Source of the DNA: Pseudomonadales bacterium
GTDB lineage: Bacteria; Pseudomonadota; Gammaproteobacteria; Pseudomonadales; Azotimanducaceae
Length of the DNA stretch: 64,000 nucleotides
NCBI GenBank assembly: GCA_022822135.1
Contig: JAJECH010000014.1
Span: 45,898-109,897 of the forward strand
Direction of reading: 5' to 3'
The notes beneath the pieces were generated by a model. That model saw nothing but the letters and a program-made list of their open reading frames with translations. It searched no databases and was not told the DNA's origin. Below are positions 60,758 through 64,000 of this stretch, one piece after another. The translations under genes and the position numbers were made by a program. How positions within the stretch are numbered: the first letter of the stretch is position 1; the number at the start of each line of letters is the position of its first letter.

Positions 60758-60785
60758 ATACTAGGGATTTTTAGGCAAATGTCAA
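60758..60785 (-). promoter_or_regulatory. Inward promoter overlapping the right inverted repeat (transposase)
   Basis: On the minus strand TTGACA (60785-60780) and TAGTAT (60763-60758) are separated by 16 bases, the same spacing as at the left end. The -35 is in the repeat. CTAGT/ACTAG inverted repeat (60749-60753 and 60760-60764) covers the -10 and could act as an operator. Confidence 0.7.
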
Positions 60786-60803
60786 GTATTCTTTATAATT
60801 CCC
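60780..60803 (-). repeat. Right terminal inverted repeat of the IS1595-family element
   Basis: Read on the minus strand from 60803 it is GGGAATTATAAA, then G, AA, T and ACTTGACA, i.e. 22 of 24 bases of the left repeat. Confidence 0.93.
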
Positions 60804-60811
60804 TAATTTAT
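60804..60811. repeat. Right target-site duplication of the IS1595-family element
   Basis: TAATTTAT, identical to 58070-58077. Confidence 0.92.
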
Positions 60812-60925
60812 GTATCGCACAGTAGTGTTTATTCAGGGTTTAGTCCCTACGACTAAAACGGCTGTCGCCTTCGATAAGTCGTACTTCGGCGATTAATCTT
60901 GCAATCCCGCGATTCATTTTGCTGC

Positions 60926-61825
60926 ATGCCTTCCGTTCAACCGGTCAACCGTTCACGTAGAACCTACGGAAAAAGAAACCGTCTTGAGCAGGCATTCGTA
61001 CAGCTACCAGCATCAGTTTTTCGAATGGGATCTGAAGACGCAGATGTCAACACGGCGGATCAAGAAGGTCCTATTCGAGACGTCAAAGTCGAAGCATTCG
61101 AGATTGCCACGACGACCGTAACCAACGCTCAATTTAGCGATTTCGCGCGCGACACCGGATACCAAACGGACGCAGAGCGGGTCGGTTGGTCATTCGTGTT
61201 CCATCACTTATATAAAAAAGAAGGTCGTAGGCAGGCCGATACACAGAACCAAGTCGAAGTGGCACCTTGGTGGGTCGCCGCGAAAGGTGCGTGTTGGCGT
61301 AGACCTTTCGGAAGTGGCTCCAACATTCGATCGCTCCAAGAACATCCCGTCGTCCACACCACCTGGAAGGATGCGAAAGCGTTCTGTAGCTGGGCAGGTT
61401 GTCGCTTACCCACGGAAGCAGAATGGGAATTCGCGGCGCGCGGTGGATTAGATCAGAACCGATTTCCGTGGGGAAATGAACTAGAACCTAATGGCAGACA
61501 TTGCTGCAATATCTGGCAAGGCGAGTTTCCGAATTCCAATACAGTCGCTGACGGCTACGCGGGTACCGCGCCAGTCAACGCGTATCAACCCAACGGATAT
61601 GGCTTGTTTAACATGGCCGGAAACGTCTGGGAATGGTGTGAAGACTGGTTTGGTACAAACCATCAGTCGTCACAGTTTCGAACGGGAAAGGTCCTTAAAG
61701 GCGGTTCGTATTTATGTCACGAGAGCTACTGCAATCGTTACCGCGTGGCAGCTCGATACGCCAACGCGCCTAACGCGTCAACTGGTAACTGCGGGTTTCG
61801 CGTAGTAGTCGACAATTCACACTAA
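60926..61825 (+). CDS. Formylglycine-generating enzyme (sulfatase maturase)
   Basis: A 299-residue FGE-sulfatase domain protein from the ATG at 60926 (a TTG nine codons upstream is possible). It carries GGSYLCHESYCNRYRVAARY near the C terminus, where both copper-binding cysteines of true FGE (CxxxxC) are kept, along with the ending NCGFRVV. PTEAEWEFAARGG and NMAGNVWEW are core motifs. FGE oxidises Cys to formylglycine in sulfatases (CxPxR). No sulfatase is in this window, so its target is elsewhere. The N terminus is short and shows no signal peptide. Confidence 0.88.
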   Translation: MPSVQPVNRSRRTYGKRNRLEQAFVQLPASVFRMGSEDADVNTADQEGPIRDVKVEAFEIATTTVTNAQFSDFARDTGYQTDAERVGWSFVFHHLYKKEGRRQADTQNQVEVAPWWVAAKGACWRRPFGSGSNIRSLQEHPVVHTTWKDAKAFCSWAGCRLPTEAEWEFAARGGLDQNRFPWGNELEPNGRHCCNIWQGEFPNSNTVADGYAGTAPVNAYQPNGYGLFNMAGNVWEWCEDWFGTNHQSSQFRTGKVLKGGSYLCHESYCNRYRVAARYANAPNASTGNCGFRVVVDNSH

Positions 61826-61853
61826 GTGTGTTGCGGATGCGGAAGCTGCGTAC

Positions 61854-63062
61854 TTAGTTACCTAAGACTCGCGCAAGATCCTCACATAGATCGTCCGGGT
61901 GCTCAAGCCCGACGGATACTCGAAACAACCCATCGCCGGCAAAGTCCCGATAGCTCGCTGTCTGTTCCGAACTGAGCGACAACCCAGTGCTAAGTGCCTC
62001 CTTCGTCGGCACCCAGTACATCAAACTTCGACTGTGACCAAGCGAGACGGCGAAGTGAAAAACCTCTAGTTCCTTAGCGAATCGATGAGCGGTAGCGTCC
62101 CCGTCTTTCGCTTGGAAAGACAACATGCCCGAGAAGCTGTCCATTTGTCGCTTTGCAAGATCATGTTGCGGATGATTCGGTAACCCCGGGTAGTTCACTT
62201 GCAGTACCGATGGATGTCCTTCGAGGAATTTCGCGACCCGCATGGCTGAATCGGCATGCATTCGCATGCGTGCCGGTAACGTTGCAGCGCCTCGAGCGAT
62301 TAACCAAGCGTTGAACGGACTAATGATCCCGCCGAGATGGATCATTGCATCATTGCGGAGTTCTTCTATACGCTCGCGGCTACCCAGAATTGCACCACCA
62401 ATCGAGTCGCCGTGTCCACCGATGTACTTGGTGAGAGAGTGAACTACGTAGTCAGCACCTAGTGTGAGTGGTCGGGTCGCCACCGGAGTTGCAAAGGTCG
62501 AATCAACGACGAGCGGGAGACCATGTTCGTGAGCTACGTCAGCCGCTGCCGAGATATCGGTCAGGCGGAGAGTCGGGTTCGCAGGGGTTTCAATCCAAAC
62601 TAACTTCGTGTTCGGCTGAATGGCATCTGCGAGCAACTCAACTTTACTTGAGTCTACCGGAGTCGACTCGATACCGTACTTTGGTAGCGTGTCTCGCACG
62701 TACTCTGCGGTACCTGGATAGCACACGTCGCTGATAACCAGGTGATCACCGGTTTTAAGCAACCCGAGTAAAAGCGTCGTCGTCGCTGCCATCCCGGATG
62801 CGAGTGCAATACAGTGCTCCGCCTCCTCCAGACTCATCAGCTTCTTCTCAAGCATCTCGATCGTCGGATTACCCCAACGGGTGTAGACGTAGGGTCGATC
62901 TTCCTCGAATTCCTTAATCGAGAATCCTGCCGGATCGTCTGACACGAACGTGGACGACATCACGATATTAGGCGCAGATGCACCCGTTAGTTCGTCAACT
63001 TGCTCCCCACCGTGAACGGCGCGAGTCTCAAGATGGTGATCCGAACGTGAACCTTTGTGCAT
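61854..63062 (-). CDS. Trans-sulfuration PLP enzyme (cystathionine gamma-synthase / beta- or gamma-lyase type)
   Basis: A 402-residue Cys/Met metabolism PLP enzyme. SSTFVSDDPAGF and YTRWGNPTIEMLEKKLMSLE (about 56-75) are entry motifs, and VVHSLTKYIGGHGDSIGG (about 202-219) holds the PLP-binding Lys. The ending contains LFRVSVGLEHPDDLCEDL. The family includes MetB, MetC, MegL and O-acylhomoserine sulfhydrylase, which cannot be told apart reliably by eye. Confidence 0.9.
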   Translation of the reverse strand: MHKGSRSDHHLETRAVHGGEQVDELTGASAPNIVMSSTFVSDDPAGFSIKEFEEDRPYVYTRWGNPTIEMLEKKLMSLEEAEHCIALASGMAATTTLLLGLLKTGDHLVISDVCYPGTAEYVRDTLPKYGIESTPVDSSKVELLADAIQPNTKLVWIETPANPTLRLTDISAAADVAHEHGLPLVVDSTFATPVATRPLTLGADYVVHSLTKYIGGHGDSIGGAILGSRERIEELRNDAMIHLGGIISPFNAWLIARGAATLPARMRMHADSAMRVAKFLEGHPSVLQVNYPGLPNHPQHDLAKRQMDSFSGMLSFQAKDGDATAHRFAKELEVFHFAVSLGHSRSLMYWVPTKEALSTGLSLSSEQTASYRDFAGDGLFRVSVGLEHPDDLCEDLARVLGN

Positions 63063-63204
63063 GGATAGTCAGTCGAACTTGAGGTGGCTTCGATTAGAGC
63101 GTGCGATTGTGCATATGCGTGAGTGCCACATCATTCAAAGCGGCTTCTACAATGCAGAAGACCGAGTCATCGCAGATCGCTACATTCGTTGAACGCATAA
63201 CTCA

Positions 63205-63564
63205 ATGACCCGAATAACGGGCCGTGCCCCCGGTAAATTGGTACTTTCCGGTGACTACATTGCGCTCCTCAACGCGCCTGCGCTTGTATTGGCCGTAAAT
63301 CGCGTCGCAACAGCGACATTGACGACCAAATCAACAGGAGGCTGGTTAATCCGCTCCAGTCTCGCGCCAAAGGCACGTTTTGACAGCTTAGCTGCCCTCC
63401 TAGAAGACGACGAACAGCAGCTTCTTAAAACGCTAATCAATGCGCTACCGGGGAATTCCAAACTACCCGAACACGCCGAGCTTGTGCTGGATACGAGCGC
63501 GTTCTACGAAGGCAATGACAAGCTCGGTGTGGGTTCAAGCGCCGCGATCTTGCGGGAGACGTGA
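63205..63564 (+). pseudogene. GHMP kinase (mevalonate/phosphomevalonate kinase-like), truncated after the ATP-binding motif
   Basis: The first 115 or so residues are GHMP kinase-like: APGKLVLSGDYIALLNAPAL at 8-27 and LGVGSSAAIL (about 106-115). Normal members have 300 or more residues. Here the frame ends RET-stop right after the glycine-rich motif, and the sequence downstream is unrelated and encodes a Nudix protein. The break at about 63550 is a deletion, an insertion or an assembly join. An intact kinase of this type would indicate a mevalonate-pathway step, unusual in Gammaproteobacteria. Confidence 0.75.
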
Positions 63565-63602
63565 GCAGTCGGCGACTGCATTTGTTGTAGCGAGACCACG
63601 CA

Positions 63603-64000
63603 ATGGAAGTAATCAGGAAAGTCACAGCATACGTGACGCGGATCAGCGAGGCCGGCGTTCCGGAGCTGCTGGTGTTCAAGCCGCAAGACGTTGGCGTTCA
63701 AGTACCAGCGGGTACCGTCGAAGAAGGCGAGTCGTACGAGTTCGCAGCAGACCGGGAGGTCGCCGAGGAAACGGGCCTCACGTCGTTTGAACGCGTTCGC
63801 TTCCTTGCGTCGATCGAGGTGCCGCTGACTGACTCCAGCCGTGCACCGGTTCGGGGTTCCATGCTTTATCAGGAACCTGCTCGCGAAACACCTCTCGACT
63901 TCGAAGTTCCGCGCGCCCATTGGCTGGAGGTAGTCGAACGTCAGGGCGATAGTGCAAAAGTCAGGCTGTCGGGTAAGGAGGGATGGATCCCTGCCGGGAT
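63603..64000 (+). CDS. Nudix hydrolase, C-terminal part cut by window edge
   Basis: From the ATG at 63603 a frame runs to the window edge, at least 132 residues, starting MEVIRKVTAYVTRISEAGVP. The Nudix box PAGTVEEGESYEFAADREVA then EETGL is complete. The first 120 bases have roughly 58% G+C, clearly higher than the rest of the window, with CTG, GTG and GCC codons. It starts about 50 bases after the broken GHMP kinase and may belong to a different DNA source. Confidence 0.8.
   Translation, partial: MEVIRKVTAYVTRISEAGVPELLVFKPQDVGVQVPAGTVEEGESYEFAADREVAEETGLTSFERVRFLASIEVPLTDSSRAPVRGSMLYQEPARETPLDFEVPRAHWLEVVERQGDSAKVRLSGKEGWIPAG

Larger units (their letters stand above)
58078..60803. mobile_element. 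IS1595-family insertion element carrying a methyltransferase-HNH passenger module
   Basis: A 2726-bp element with 24-bp terminal inverted repeats, a perfect 8-bp target duplication, an ISXO2-like DDE transposase, and at least two passenger regions: DNA methyltransferase with an HNH domain on the plus strand and a 105-residue protein on the minus strand. Matching ends and duplication indicate a recent, intact insertion. It lies between the six-cysteine gene pair and the formylglycine-generating enzyme gene. IS1595 elements with passenger genes have been reported, but I cannot check whether this cargo is known. Confidence 0.92.

Noticed and set aside
63560..63600. Integron attC site near GTTGTAGC
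   Set aside because: No paired R'/R'' boxes or palindrome are visible around it.

Overview
The window looks like chromosome from a free-living, probably marine gammaproteobacterium with roughly 50% G+C. From 297 to about 21450 it follows the E. coli 94-95 minute region closely: rpsF-rpsR-rplI, rlmB, rnr, purA, hflC-hflK-hflX, miaA, mutL, amiC, tsaE, nnr/queG, orn, psd, epmA and efp. parC-parE-cpdA and a yqiB homologue follow. TRAP transport, two TonB-dependent receptors, TauD and PhyH oxygenases and several TTG/GTG starts fit a heterotroph living on dissolved organic compounds. Both window edges cut genes.

Region by region. 1-17800: translation, ribosome and tRNA modification, mismatch repair, membrane protease control (HflKC), cell-wall amidase and NAD(P)H-hydrate repair, mostly on the minus strand, with tRNA-Leu(CAG) at 4275-4362 facing the other way. 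hfq, normally between miaA and hflX, is absent, and RNase R is a short form. 17700-27000: orn, a sulfurtransferase, psd, epmA-efp, topoisomerase IV, cAMP phosphodiesterase. 27200-31600: a tripartite TRAP transporter, a Nudix hydrolase and a hicAB toxin-antitoxin pair with a palindromic operator. 31600-47800: accessory metabolism (TonB receptor with a Gfo/Idh/MocA dehydrogenase, enoyl-CoA hydratase, MATE exporter, M28-like protein, LRAT-like protein, cupin, AlkD-like repair protein, SDR, TauD dioxygenase), an orphan antitoxin, a possible PcfJ-like protein and a cytochrome c. 47900-51900: an apparent one-carbon operon (S-adenosylhomocysteinase, CBS protein, glutathione-dependent formaldehyde dehydrogenase, amidohydrolase). 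51900-58050: a PhyH dioxygenase-HEAT protein coupled to a TonB receptor, then a tandem pair of secreted six-cysteine proteins of unknown function.

The most notable feature is an intact IS1595-family element at 58078-60803. It has 24-bp terminal inverted repeats (22/24 matching) and is flanked by a perfect 8-bp target duplication (TAATTTAT). Besides its transposase it carries a DNA methyltransferase and an HNH nuclease domain, separated only by a run of nine G that puts them out of frame; eight G would give one 397-residue fusion. Both inverted repeats contain a TTGACA box placed to drive transcription inward. This is a candidate phase-variable epigenetic passenger on an insertion sequence.

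After the element come a formylglycine-generating enzyme, a trans-sulfuration PLP enzyme, and, at the right edge, a GHMP kinase that breaks off in its ATP-binding motif and is followed by a higher-GC Nudix gene: either a real recombination junction or an assembly chimera.
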